A stretch of DNA of 64,000 nucleotides from Chersky-840 sp963848335 (GTDB lineage: Bacteria; Actinomycetota; Acidimicrobiia; Acidimicrobiales; UBA8190): positions 62,001 through 126,000 of the forward strand of contig CAWKDD010000006.1 in NCBI GenBank assembly GCA_963848335.1, written 5' to 3'. Numbering within the stretch: position 1 is the first letter of the stretch; each line of letters begins with the position of its first letter. The notes beneath the pieces are model-generated. The model saw only the letters and a program-made list of their open reading frames with translations. It made no database searches and was not told where the DNA came from. The translations under genes were made by a program, and so were the position numbers. Below, piece by piece: positions 8,056 through 16,438 of the stretch.

Positions 8056-8583
8056 CTACCCCCCGAGCTCGGCCAGCAGCTGGCGACAACGGTCGGCGTT
8101 CTTCGCCAGGGTGGCGCGGAAGGCGTCCATGCGGGTCAGCTTGGCGTCGAGCTGCTCCTTCAGCGACTCGTTGAGGTGGAGCGCCTCCTCGAGGAGCGCC
8201 CGCTGCTGGATCCGGGCGGCCTTCGTGTTGACGTCACGCCTGGCACGGTAGGCGGCGCGCACCTCGTCGAGGCGCTGCTCGGATTCCAGGAACTCTTTGA
8301 TCTCGTCGAGGTTCATGCCCAGCGCCTCGCGCAACTCCAGAATGCGTTGCAGCTGGACCAGGTCGGCCTCCAGGTAACGACGCTCCCCGCCAGGGGTGTA
8401 CTCGGACGGGCTCAGCAGGCCAAGCTCGTCGTAATAGCGCAACGTGCGAGGTGAGACGCCGGCCCGGGCTGCGGCGTCTCCGATACGCAACCCCGACTCG
8501 GGGGTATCGGCCGGCGGTGGCGGCGCTGGCGACGCGCTGCGCGGCAGTGCCGTCCCGCTCCTCAGTCCCGTGCCCCGAGCCAT
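8056..8583 (-). CDS. MerR-family transcriptional regulator
   Basis: The product is 175 aa. A Pro-rich leader (about 30 aa) precedes a MerR HTH: LRIGDAAARAGVSPRTLRYYDELGLL, wing residues GGERRYLEADL, then a long dimerisation coiled coil. There is no Cys-rich metal-binding loop, so it is more likely a drug- or stress-responsive MerR than a metal sensor. It starts 4 bp after the stop of the MFS gene upstream and is surely co-transcribed with it. The MFS promoter region carries a perfect dyad of MerR style (10419-10436), which this protein probably binds. It ends convergently with the repetitive secreted protein. Confidence 0.88.
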   Translation of the reverse strand: MARGTGLRSGTALPRSASPAPPPPADTPESGLRIGDAAARAGVSPRTLRYYDELGLLSPSEYTPGGERRYLEADLVQLQRILELREALGMNLDEIKEFLESEQRLDEVRAAYRARRDVNTKAARIQQRALLEEALHLNESLKEQLDAKLTRMDAFRATLAKNADRCRQLLAELGG

Positions 8584-8587
8584 CGTC

Positions 8588-10408
8588 TCAACTCACGAGC
8601 AGGGGCTCGGTCTCGGCGACAGCCTGCTCTGACGATTCCGCCACAGGCGCGTCCCCCGGTTCTGTGTAGTGGTACTTGCCGCCCCGCAACAGCGAGGCCA
8701 CCGCTCCGAGCAGACACACCGCAGCAGCGAAGTCGAAGGCCTTGGCGAGGCCTTTCCCGAACGGGCCCGAGATGAGGTGCGGGAAGAACGAGCGACCGGT
8801 GATGTAGCCGGCTTGAGAGGCGGTCAGGTGGTGCAGGGCGGTGGGACCGAGCAACGTCGCCATCGGGTTGTACCCCAAGAACGCGGCGAAGAGTGATCCG
8901 ACCGGGGGAAGATGCGAGACGCGCGTCGCCGTGGCGGTCGGGACCCCTTGGGCCACGAGGCCGTGGTAGAGGGTGGAGGGCAGCGTGGCGGAGAGGCCCA
9001 GGATCATGAGGGTGAAGAAGATGCCGATCGACAGCACCTGCGCGGAGGAGTTGAAGGTGGCGGCCATCCCTGCACCCGCCCCACGCTGGGTGGACGGAAG
9101 GCTGTTCATGATGCCCGCCTGGTTGGGGGCGATGAACAGGCCCATGCCGACCGAGTTGAAGAAGATGAGCGTGGCGAAGACCGGGTAGCCGAAATTGACG
9201 GGCAGCATCTCCAGCAGGAAGAACGACAGGGCGACCAGCACCAGCCCGCCGGTGGCGAAGGGTCGGGCGCCGTGCCGATCGGCCAGATGGCCCGAGAGGG
9301 GCCCGGCCAACAGGAACCCTACGGTCAGCGGCACCATGTAGATGCCGGCCCACAGGGGAGTCGAGCTGAAGCTGTAGCCGTGCAGCGGGAGCCAGATCCC
9401 CTGGAGCCAGATGATCAGCATGAACATGAGGCCGCCGCGGCTCAGCGACGCCAGCCCGCTGGCCACGTTCCCCGCCGTAAAGGCCCGGATGCGGAACAGG
9501 GTCAGCCGGAACATGGGATTCGCCACCCGCGTCTCGATGACACAGAACAACCCCAGCAGGGCGATGCCGCCGAGGATCTCCGTCAACACCAACGGGCTGG
9601 TCCACCCCATGGTGTGGTGGCCGTAGGGCAGCAGGCCGTAGGTGATCCCGACGAGGATCAGGATGAGGCCCGCAGCGAAGGTCGCATTGCCCCACCAGTC
9701 GACGTGGGCGGGCGTGCGGGCGCTGCGGTCCTCGAGCTTGCGGTATGCCCAGACGGTCCCGAAGATCCCGAAGGGCACCGACACCAGGAACACGAAGTGC
9801 CATTCGACCGGAGCCAGCAGGCCACCGAGGACCAGGCCGATGAAGGCCCCGGAGATGGCGGCGACATTGTTGATACCGAGCCCGAGCCCCCGCTGGTTGG
9901 CCGGGAACGCATCGGTGATGATGGCCGAGGAGTTGGCGAAGAGCATGGCCCCGCCCACTCCCTGCCCGATCCGCATGGCGATGAGCCAGACAGCCGCGCC
10001 CGGCCCGTGCAGCCAGGTCACCGACAGCAGGATCGAGAACAGGGTGAAGACGGCGAAGCCGAGGTTGTACATCTTCACCCGTCCGAACATGTCGCCCACG
10101 CGCCCGAGGGTCACCAGGAGGACCGCCAGGACGACCATGAAGCCCATGAGGACCCACAGCATGTACCCGGTGTTGGCCGGGGTTAGGGGGTCGAGGTCGA
10201 TGCCGCGGAAGATCGCCGGGAGCGCGATCAGCACGATCGACTGGTTGATGAAGACCATCAGGGTGCCGAGCGTGATGTTCGACAGGGCGATCCACTTGTA
10301 GCGCTGGTCGGCCGACCGCACCACGCCGTCGTCGCCCCCGGCGGGGCGGACTGTGGACCGGGGGCCGGCCGCCGGCGGGGAGCCTGGTCGAGTCGTGTCC
10401 TGCGCCAC
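8588..10408 (-). CDS. DHA2-family MFS efflux transporter
   Basis: The product is a 606-aa, 14-TM drug exporter. TM1 carries INQSIVLIALPAIF (a variant of the DHA2 LDxTVVNVALP motif), and GRVGDMFGRVKMYN follows TM2. The frame is open far upstream, but the GTG at 10408 gives a normal N-terminus (MAQDTTRPGS with about 45 aa before TM1). It sits 10 bp after a MerR-type palindrome. No ribosome binding site precedes it, and a -10-like TAAGAT lies 8 nt upstream, so the mRNA may be leaderless. It is co-transcribed with the MerR gene 4 bp downstream. The likely logic is efflux induced by the pump's substrate through MerR. The substrate is unknown. Confidence 0.88.
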   Translation of the reverse strand: MAQDTTRPGSPPAAGPRSTVRPAGGDDGVVRSADQRYKWIALSNITLGTLMVFINQSIVLIALPAIFRGIDLDPLTPANTGYMLWVLMGFMVVLAVLLVTLGRVGDMFGRVKMYNLGFAVFTLFSILLSVTWLHGPGAAVWLIAMRIGQGVGGAMLFANSSAIITDAFPANQRGLGLGINNVAAISGAFIGLVLGGLLAPVEWHFVFLVSVPFGIFGTVWAYRKLEDRSARTPAHVDWWGNATFAAGLILILVGITYGLLPYGHHTMGWTSPLVLTEILGGIALLGLFCVIETRVANPMFRLTLFRIRAFTAGNVASGLASLSRGGLMFMLIIWLQGIWLPLHGYSFSSTPLWAGIYMVPLTVGFLLAGPLSGHLADRHGARPFATGGLVLVALSFFLLEMLPVNFGYPVFATLIFFNSVGMGLFIAPNQAGIMNSLPSTQRGAGAGMAATFNSSAQVLSIGIFFTLMILGLSATLPSTLYHGLVAQGVPTATATRVSHLPPVGSLFAAFLGYNPMATLLGPTALHHLTASQAGYITGRSFFPHLISGPFGKGLAKAFDFAAAVCLLGAVASLLRGGKYHYTEPGDAPVAESSEQAVAETEPLLVS

Positions 10409-10418
10409 GAACCAATAT

Positions 10419-10436
10419 CTTAACGTTGACGTTAAG
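10419..10436. promoter_or_regulatory. MerR-type operator over the MFS-merR promoter
   Basis: CTTAACGT and ACGTTAAG form a perfect 8-bp inverted repeat with a 2-bp spacer. This is the compact symmetry typical of MerR-family sites lying between -35 and -10. On the minus strand the right edge merges into TAAGAT, 8 nt before the GTG start at 10408. The downstream operon encodes a MerR regulator. Confidence 0.7.
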
Positions 10437-10702
10437 GTCTGTGGCCCTGGACGCCAGCGCAAACGAGTCGGAGGTGGGACCCGCCACCCGTCCCAGTCGT
10501 AAGGCACTCCGGCACCACCGACGTCCCGCCCGCCGTTCCCGCAGGTCAGGGTGTACATCCTCCCCCCGGCCGGGGACTGACCCCGCCTCCCGACCCGAGC
10601 AGGGCCCGGGAGGATCCCGGTGGCGCAGGAGGACCCATTGACCCCCCGGTGCGGCTCATCTAGACAGTCTCCGATGATGCCGAGCCCACGGATCGAGGCT
10701 CG
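10437..10702. other. Spacer upstream of the GH5 gene
   Basis: Divergent spacer of about 265 bp. Short open frames cross it but lack ribosome binding sites and family resemblance. I see no RNA gene. The GH5 promoter presumably lies here but no convincing -35/-10 pair stands out. Confidence 0.4.
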
Positions 10703-12172
10703 GTGAGGACGAGGCCATCGAGCAGACGGCTGAGTCTTTTCATCCTGGTGGCGCTCGTGATCTCGTCGGCGGGAGTTGCGCCAAGCACGCGGGCGGGGGC
10801 TTCCACCCCCTTGTCGATCGCGATCTCGGGCAATCACTTCGTCGACGGCGCCGGTGCCACCGTCCGCCTCCTCGGCGTGGATGTCCCGAGCACCGAATAC
10901 GCGTGCGAAGAAGGCTGGGGATACTCCTCGCAGCCTCTGACCGTGGCCGTCGCCGACGCCATCGCTGCCTGGCACGCCGACGCGGTGCGCGTCCCACTCA
11001 ACGAGGACTGCTGGCTGGGGCTGAACGGGGAGCCTTCGTACGGCACCGCCTCCGGCTACCGGCAGGCCATCGAGACCTGGATCTCCGACCTCAACTCGGC
11101 CGGGTTGTACGCCATCGTCGACCTGCATTGGACCGCACCCGGTGCCGAGGTGGCCGACGGCCAGCGGCCCATGCCCGATGCCCACTCATTGGCGTTCTGG
11201 TCCTCGGTGTCGGGCCAGTTCAAGGGCGATCGCGCCGTCGTGTTCGACGCCTTCAACGAACCGTATTCGCCGGCGGCCAACGGCAACTCGAGCTTGGTCG
11301 TCAGCTGGTCGTGCTGGCTCGACGGGGGATGTCCCGTTCCCGTCGCCAACCAGGATGGCACCATCGACGACAGCGACACCTACACCGCCGTCGGCATGCA
11401 AGCCGTGGTCGACGCCATACGGGCGACCGGTGCCACCCAGCCCATCGTGCTCGGAGGTCTGAGCTACGCCAACGACCTGTCCGGGTGGCTGGCTCACGAG
11501 CCCGTCGATCCGGTCCACCAGCTGGCGGCGTCGTTCCACGGCTACTACGGAGAGTCCTGTGACACCACGTCGTGCTGGAATGGCTCCGTCGGCGTCGTGG
11601 CGGCCCGGGTGCCGGTGGTCACCGGCGAGTTCGACCAGGGATACGACTGCGCCGATCCTCCGAGTACGCCCGCGGCCCTGACCACCTTCGACACCACGTT
11701 CATGGACTGGGCTGACGAAGAGGGGGTGAGCTACCTCGCCTGGGGATGGTGGGTCCTGGGCGACACGTCGACAGCGTGCAGTTCGCTGGGCGACCCCGGC
11801 GACAACTACGCGCTGATCTCGGACTACTCGGGCACCCCGGTGGGGCCTGACGGCACCACACTGCGTTCGCACCTCGCCGCGCTCGCAGCGCGGGGCAGTG
11901 TCGAGGTCACCACCGCGTCCCTCCCCTCAGGGTCGGTGAAGGTGCGGTATTCCGCGACGTTGTCGGCGAGCGGGGGCAATGCTCCGTACCGGTGGTCGGT
12001 GGCGGCGGGGCGGCTCCCACCCGGCATGCATCTGAGACGCGTGGGGGTCCTGTCGGGAAGGCCCACGATGAAGGGAACGTTTCTCTTCACCGTTGACGTC
12101 GTGGACCGAACACGCACCAAACCTCACACCCAAGTGAGCGACACGAGGTCCCTGTCGATCACGATCGGTTGA
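10703..12172 (+). CDS. Secreted GH5-family glycoside hydrolase (cellulase-like)
   Basis: The product is 489 aa and starts with GTG. Residues 1-33 are a Sec signal peptide (basic RTRPSSRR, hydrophobic core, cleavage near TRAGA). Residues about 35-390 are a GH5 (cellulase family A) TIM barrel. It has the early motif RLLGVDVPSTEY, VDLHWTAPG on strand 4, the acid/base Glu in VFDAFNEPY (about E186), and the nucleophile Glu in VPVVTGEFDQG (about E309). Residues about 395-489 resemble a putative-Ig/cadherin-like beta domain (GNAPYRWSVAAGRLPPGM and VLSGRPTMKGTFLF). The enzyme should hydrolyse beta-1,4-linked glucans or mannans outside the cell. The exact substrate cannot be read from sequence. The gene stands alone, with no sugar transporter beside it. 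Confidence 0.9.
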   Translation: MRTRPSSRRLSLFILVALVISSAGVAPSTRAGASTPLSIAISGNHFVDGAGATVRLLGVDVPSTEYACEEGWGYSSQPLTVAVADAIAAWHADAVRVPLNEDCWLGLNGEPSYGTASGYRQAIETWISDLNSAGLYAIVDLHWTAPGAEVADGQRPMPDAHSLAFWSSVSGQFKGDRAVVFDAFNEPYSPAANGNSSLVVSWSCWLDGGCPVPVANQDGTIDDSDTYTAVGMQAVVDAIRATGATQPIVLGGLSYANDLSGWLAHEPVDPVHQLAASFHGYYGESCDTTSCWNGSVGVVAARVPVVTGEFDQGYDCADPPSTPAALTTFDTTFMDWADEEGVSYLAWGWWVLGDTSTACSSLGDPGDNYALISDYSGTPVGPDGTTLRSHLAALAARGSVEVTTASLPSGSVKVRYSATLSASGGNAPYRWSVAAGRLPPGMHLRRVGVLSGRPTMKGTFLFTVDVVDRTRTKPHTQVSDTRSLSITIG

Positions 12173-12175
12173 CCC

Positions 12176-12212
12176 GGTCAGCCGGTCAGCCGGTCAGCCG
12201 GTCAGCCGGTCA
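12176..12212. repeat. 8-bp tandem repeat (about 4.6 copies)
   Basis: GGTCAGCC is repeated head to tail between the stop of the GH5 gene and the stop of the GAF-ANTAR gene, filling the whole convergent spacer and overlapping the latter stop codon. Confidence 0.85.
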
Positions 12213-12971
12213 CGGTGAGTGTCGCGTGGTCGGCGCGTGAGGTCCCGGCGCCACGTGGAGCTCGGCGGGCGCAAGTGTTTGATCGATGACGGCGCGGGCG
12301 ATCTCGCTCAACGGGGTACGACTACTCCTGGCCGTTGCTCGGAGCATGGCGAACGCCTCGTCCATGGTGACCTTCCGGCTCTCGGAGACGATTCCCTTGG
12401 CCTGCTCGATGACGATACGGGAATTGAGCGCGCCTTGGAGCTGTCCAGCCAGGTCAGCACCGTGCGCAATGGCCCGCTCCTGGAGAATCCCGATGGTGGC
12501 CGCGTCGGCCAGCGCCTGGACGAGGTTGATGTCCTCCGGGGAGAGCTCGGCGAGCTCGGTGCTGAAGATGTTCATGGCCCCGATCACGTCGCTGCGCAGG
12601 CGGAGTGGCAGGGCGTGCACCATCTCGAACCCTGCTTCCCTGGCCTGGGGGACGAACCGGGGCCAGCGGGCCTGCGTGCTGTCGAGGCGCTGGTTGAGCA
12701 CCTGCTCCCCACTGTGGAGGCAGTCCCGGCAGGGGCCTTCGTCGTTCTGGAACTCGATCAGCTCCAGCGCACGCATGCGCTCCGAAGAAGACGCCATGAC
12801 CCGCAGCTCTCCTCGGGTCGCCGTCAGGGCCAGGCCCACTTCCGCCGATCCCAGCAACTCCGCGCACCTCTCGACCAGGGCCGACATGAAGTCGATGAGA
12901 TCGAAGTCGGCGACGAGCGTGTCGGCGAGCTCGACGAAGGTCCGGGCGATCCACTCTTCACGATTGTCCAT
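12210..12971 (-). CDS. GAF-ANTAR antitermination regulator
   Basis: The product is 253 aa. The ATG at 12971 has GGGAG 7 nt upstream and is preferred to the TTG four codons earlier. A GAF domain spans residues about 10-165 (PCRDCLHSGEQVLN and ALPLRLRSDVIGAMNIFS). An ANTAR domain spans about 170-235: QGALNSRIVIEQAKGIVSE followed by the three-helix AFAMLRATARSSRTPLSEIA. ANTAR domains bind paired hairpins in nascent RNA and suppress termination. The GAF domain probably senses a small ligand or redox state. Its neighbour upstream (13043-13738) has the same architecture but is divergent in sequence. It lies at the end of a 12-kb block of signalling genes on the same strand. Confidence 0.9.
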   Translation of the reverse strand: MDNREEWIARTFVELADTLVADFDLIDFMSALVERCAELLGSAEVGLALTATRGELRVMASSSERMRALELIEFQNDEGPCRDCLHSGEQVLNQRLDSTQARWPRFVPQAREAGFEMVHALPLRLRSDVIGAMNIFSTELAELSPEDINLVQALADAATIGILQERAIAHGADLAGQLQGALNSRIVIEQAKGIVSESRKVTMDEAFAMLRATARSSRTPLSEIARAVIDQTLAPAELHVAPGPHAPTTRHSP

Positions 12972-13042
12972 TGTCACTCCCAAGACTGATACATCCGGTG
13001 CTCAAGGAACTCGAGACCAGCATCCCGCCTGCTTCTTTGGTG

Positions 13043-13738
13043 TCATGGCTCGTCGAACCTGAGCTCCCCCGTCACGACATCCGCCGCCACCTGGCCGATG
13101 GCTCGCTCGTCGCCGAAGGCACGCCCCCGCAGTCGCGTCAGCGCTTCGCCGATGGAACATTCGATCTGGACGGAGATCATCCCCGCGGCCTGGTGCACCA
13201 CGGCGCGGTAGTCGTCGATCTCGAGGCCCCAGGCCAAGGACTCCGAGAGGGCGCCCGCCTGGACGTCGAGCAACTGGTTGGCCACGAGATCGGCGCCCAA
13301 GAGGGCCGCCGCCAGCTCCTTGCCCTCGAGGACTCCGGGCCCGCGGCGATAGAGGATGAGGACGCCGAGCTTGATGGCGCCCAGTTGCAGTGGGAACGCA
13401 TAGACACTACGGATTCCTTCCGGCGCGATGGCGCGGACGAATTGGGGCCAGGTGATGGCGAAGGATCGCACGTCGTCCACCAGTACCGGCTCGCCCTTCG
13501 CGTAGGCATCACTGCCCGGACCTTCTCCGAGGGTGAGCTCGAGGTCCTGGACTGCGGCCGAGACACCATACGCTCCCACCACGCTCGGAAAGGTGCCTTC
13601 ACCCATGAGCACCACCGATGATCCGCTCATCTCGAGCTGCCGGGACGCATTCCTGCAGATCGTGGTGAGCGAGGGTGGCTCATCTTCGGAACCTTCGATC
13701 AGCTCAGCCAGAAAGCGATCGGCGTCTTCGGCTCTCAA
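13043..13738 (-). CDS. GAF-ANTAR antitermination regulator (second)
   Basis: The product is about 231 aa from a TTG at 13738 behind AAGGGGGG. The frame stays open to 13969 but the extra N-terminus is low-complexity and unlike the family. The GAF domain (about residues 20-160) contains LGEGPGSDAYAKGEPVLVDDV, WPQFVRAIAPEGIRSVYAFPL and GVLILYRRGPG. The C-terminal ANTAR region reads DYRAVVHQAAGMISVQ, then IGEALTRLRGRAF and AIGQVAADVV, a known ANTAR subgroup in actinomycetes. It probably acts on RNA like its neighbour. Two ANTAR paralogues side by side suggest different input signals on a common type of RNA target. Confidence 0.85.
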   Translation of the reverse strand: MRAEDADRFLAELIEGSEDEPPSLTTICRNASRQLEMSGSSVVLMGEGTFPSVVGAYGVSAAVQDLELTLGEGPGSDAYAKGEPVLVDDVRSFAITWPQFVRAIAPEGIRSVYAFPLQLGAIKLGVLILYRRGPGVLEGKELAAALLGADLVANQLLDVQAGALSESLAWGLEIDDYRAVVHQAAGMISVQIECSIGEALTRLRGRAFGDERAIGQVAADVVTGELRFDEP

Positions 13739-13961
13739 CAGGCCCCCCTTGCACTTCCCGTCTGCTCGCCGCCTCGGTGTGTTCGTCGATGCACGGGGAC
13801 TTCGCCGGGGTTTGTCGCCCCCTTCTGGAGCGAGGGATCCGACAACGAGCGTCAGCCACCCGTCGCCGGCGGGGCGTGTCCCGACACCCTGAGGTGATGA
13901 GTCGACCTCCCCGAACCGGGAAGGGACCAAACGGAGCTGGGCCGAACCCAACGGCGGGCGC

Positions 13962-14237
13962 TCACGCATCGGGCGACCGAAGGTCGGAGATCATGGCCCT
14001 CCGGAGGGCCTCGACGATCACAATGTCGATGTCAGGACGACCGCGGAGGGTATACGGCTGGGTCGGGGTCTCCTGATGATCATCATCACGAGCGGGATCA
14101 GGGTGCCGGACGACGTCCATGACCGGGCGGAGTTGCATCAGGGGCTCGTTGGCGTGGCCCGTAGTGGCTCCAAGGTCACCGCCGACCAGCCCGGGGCCGT
14201 CGTCGAAACGGTTAGGGAACGATCCCTCACGGTCCAT
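13962..14237 (-). CDS. Hypothetical small protein (weak)
   Basis: A 91-aa open frame begins MDREGSFPNRFDDG and ends DIDIVIVEALRRAMISDL. A GAGGGGAAGG lies about 14 nt upstream of the ATG, which is far for a ribosome binding site. I recognise no family. It lies on the same strand as its neighbours, in a region with no better candidate. It may be a chance frame in GC-rich DNA. Confidence 0.25.
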   Translation of the reverse strand: MDREGSFPNRFDDGPGLVGGDLGATTGHANEPLMQLRPVMDVVRHPDPARDDDHQETPTQPYTLRGRPDIDIVIVEALRRAMISDLRSPDA

Positions 14238-14338
14238 GTAGTCGCGCCTTCCCCTCGGCGCCCCTGACAGGGGCTGGCCGTCAGGGTCTCGGACGACATC
14301 GTCGGTCAGTTACGAACCTGCGGAGAGTTTACGCTCCC

Positions 14339-14365
14339 GGCGACCGGCTTTCCATCACGGTCGCC
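14339..14365. terminator. Hairpin downstream of the receiver gene
   Basis: GGCGACCG (14339-14346) and CGGTCGCC (14358-14365) pair perfectly over an 11-nt loop, about 92 bp beyond the stop of the receiver gene. No T-run follows. It could be a terminator, or part of a leader that a nearby ANTAR protein might act on. Confidence 0.35.
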
Positions 14366-14456
14366 AAAGAAATGGGAGAAGCTTGTGGATTCGGGGCGGA
14401 CCTCACGAGCCGCGGGTGTCGCGCCACGCAACGCCGTCCACTCGAGACAGTGAACC

Positions 14457-14885
14457 TCAGAAGCGTCTGCTGCGGGCCGCGGAGGCCAGCTTGGTCCGTT
14501 CGTGAGCCATCCGCCGGTGCAGGGTGGACACTCTTTCGGCGGCGATCAGACGGACCTCGAGGTCGTCGACGTCGAGCGGCTTGACCAGATAGTCGTCCGC
14601 GCCCGAGGTCATCGCCTCGACGACCTGGTCGCGAGCGCCTTGGCTCGTGACCATGATCACATAGGTATACCGGGCAGGATGCGACCGGATCTTGCGACAC
14701 AGTTCCGGGCCGTCCACACCCGGCATGAGCCAGTCACAGACGACCACGTCGGGACGGCGGGTCTGGAAGAGCTCCCAAGCCGTGTCGCCGTCGGTGGCGG
14801 TGCAGCACTCATGACCCATGTCGCGCAGCGCCGTCACGGCGATAAGCAGGCTCATCGGGTCTTCGTCGACAACCAGGATCAACAT
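14457..14885 (-). CDS. Single-domain response regulator receiver (CheY-like)
   Basis: The product is 142 aa. It is a full REC domain: acidic pair VVDEDP at residues 6-10, phosphoacceptor D51 in VVVCDWLMPG, T80 in VIMVTS, and K102 in YLVKPL. A short basic coiled tail (ERTKLASAARSRRF) follows, with no DNA-binding or enzymatic output domain. The start overlaps the 3' end of the hybrid pseudokinase gene by 7 bp, so the two are translationally coupled. It is a plausible phosphate acceptor or sink for the HPt domains encoded just upstream, or it may signal by protein-protein contact. Confidence 0.92.
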   Translation of the reverse strand: MLILVVDEDPMSLLIAVTALRDMGHECCTATDGDTAWELFQTRRPDVVVCDWLMPGVDGPELCRKIRSHPARYTYVIMVTSQGARDQVVEAMTSGADDYLVKPLDVDDLEVRLIAAERVSTLHRRMAHERTKLASAARSRRF

Positions 14886-16438
14886 GACGCCCCGGTCAGG
14901 GAGACCAGCGCCACGCGAACCCGATCGAGCTCGGCTTCGACCGCTTCGAGCAGCATCTCAGCTCCGCTGAGGTCACCCACGGCACCGTCTGCCGCCAAGG
15001 TGGCACACAGACGTGCCAGTACCGTAGCGCCGAGGTTGGCGCCGGCTCCACTCAAGGTATGGGCCGAGTGCACCACGGCAGCGGCGTCGTCACGGGCGAG
15101 TGCCTGGCGCAACGCGGCGATCCGGACCTCGGCGTCGGTGAGGAACAGCGTGGCCAACTGGCCCATAAGATCCTCGCCCGCCGCCTGGCCCAGGCGTTCC
15201 AGGCGCTCCACGACCTGCGTATCGAGCACAGGGCGATCGGGGTCGAGGAGGTGGTCCAGGCCCACGTGGACGGCGGGAGGCGGTTCGGCCGGGTCAAGTG
15301 TGGTGTCGGGGTCGGATCCGTCCGAGGCCCAGCGCTTCAACATTTCGGACAGCGCGTTGAGGTTGAGTGGCTTGGCCAGATAGTCGTCCATGCCTGCCGC
15401 CAGACAACGTAGCTGGTCGGACTTCATGGCCGAGCCGGTCACGGCGATGATGGGAGTGCGCCGCGATCCTTGGCTCAGACGTCGGATCTCGCTCGTCGCT
15501 TCATAGCCGTCCAGCACGGGCATCTGCCCGTCCATGAGGATGGCTCGATACGAAGACGAAGATGCTGCTCGCACCGCCTGGGCGCCGTCGGCTACGACAT
15601 CGACATGGAAACCGAGGTTCTCGAGCATCGCCGAAGCGACCCTTTGGTTGACGGGATTGTCCTCGGCCAGGAGGATCTGGTCCGCCGTGGTCTCGGCTCC
15701 CGATGTCGTCGCGTGGGCTGGCTCCGCACCCGGGGCGACGCTCGGAACGGATCGGCCCCTCTGGAGGGGGATGCTGAACCAGAACGTGCTGTTCCCGAAC
15801 TCGTTGTGCACGCCGATCTCGCCGCCCATGAGCTCGACCAGCTGGTGGGCCATGGCAAGGCACAGGCCGGCTGCACCGTAGGAACGGATGGTGCCTGCGT
15901 CGACCTCCATCGGCTCGAAGTGCGCTGGCCGGTCGGGATGCACGACCACCCCTGTAGCCGTATTCGTAACCTCGAAACGCACGGTCACACCGGTCTCGTC
16001 ACGCTCAGCCACCGTCAGCTCCAGGAGCACGTCGCCCGTCGGGGCGAACTTCAAGGCGTTGCCGACCAGGTTCGTCACCGCTCTGCGCAGGCGACCGGGA
16101 TCGCCACGTACCGTCACCGGCATGTCGCGGGGGAAGCGGCAGGACAATGCCAGGCCTCTGAGGCGGGCGGGCACCCTCAGGAGGTCGACCACCTCGTCCA
16201 CCAGGCTTCGGAGGTCGAAGTCGATGGACTCGAGGTCGAGGCGACCGGTGTCGATCCTGGCGAAGTCCAGGATGTCGTTCAGGATGTCCACCAGCGCTTC
16301 GCTCGAGACGATCACCGTACCGGCAGGCTCACTGTGATCAGCCCTCGAATCGAGGTTGTCCAGTGGTGACGTCATGACCAGCACGCCGGTCATCGGGAAT
16401 CGGGCGCTGTTGCTCTTTTCGTTCTCCGGCTTAGACAT
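14879..16438 (-). CDS. Degenerate hybrid histidine kinase (pseudokinase-REC-HPt)
   Basis: The product is 519 aa. The ATG at 16438 has AAGGAG 7 nt upstream. Aligned by eye with the intact kinase at 16903-19329, the H-box SHEIRTPMNG reads SNSARFPMTG here, so the phosphoacceptor His is Asn at residue 10. The N-box NLVGNALKF is kept. The G1 box DTGDG is NTATG, and the G2 box GGTGLGLAI is GAAGLCLAM. Thus the kinase core (residues 1-225) probably neither binds ATP normally nor autophosphorylates. The REC domain (about 253-375) is intact: AEDN, D303 in ILMDGQMP, K356 in LAKPL. A C-terminal HPt domain (about 410-515) keeps H460 in HSAHTLSGAGANLG. It overlaps the upstream HPt gene by 8 bp and the downstream receiver by 7 bp. 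It probably serves as a phosphorelay hub fed by another kinase. Confidence 0.88.
   Translation of the reverse strand: MSKPENEKSNSARFPMTGVLVMTSPLDNLDSRADHSEPAGTVIVSSEALVDILNDILDFARIDTGRLDLESIDFDLRSLVDEVVDLLRVPARLRGLALSCRFPRDMPVTVRGDPGRLRRAVTNLVGNALKFAPTGDVLLELTVAERDETGVTVRFEVTNTATGVVVHPDRPAHFEPMEVDAGTIRSYGAAGLCLAMAHQLVELMGGEIGVHNEFGNSTFWFSIPLQRGRSVPSVAPGAEPAHATTSGAETTADQILLAEDNPVNQRVASAMLENLGFHVDVVADGAQAVRAASSSSYRAILMDGQMPVLDGYEATSEIRRLSQGSRRTPIIAVTGSAMKSDQLRCLAAGMDDYLAKPLNLNALSEMLKRWASDGSDPDTTLDPAEPPPAVHVGLDHLLDPDRPVLDTQVVERLERLGQAAGEDLMGQLATLFLTDAEVRIAALRQALARDDAAAVVHSAHTLSGAGANLGATVLARLCATLAADGAVGDLSGAEMLLEAVEAELDRVRVALVSLTGASC

Larger units (their letters stand above)
13739..14456. other. 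718-bp stretch with weak coding potential
   Basis: Between the second GAF-ANTAR gene and the receiver gene there is no convincing gene. It holds one weak minus-strand open frame (13962-14237) and a clear hairpin (14339-14365), with a second weaker hairpin (GGAG/CTCC arms around 14322-14337) beside it. It may be a long leader of the GAF-ANTAR genes. Confidence 0.4.

Noticed and set aside
8912..10186. 424-aa plus-strand frame opposite the MFS gene
   Set aside because: Gln/Glu/His-rich antisense shadow typical of GC-rich DNA.
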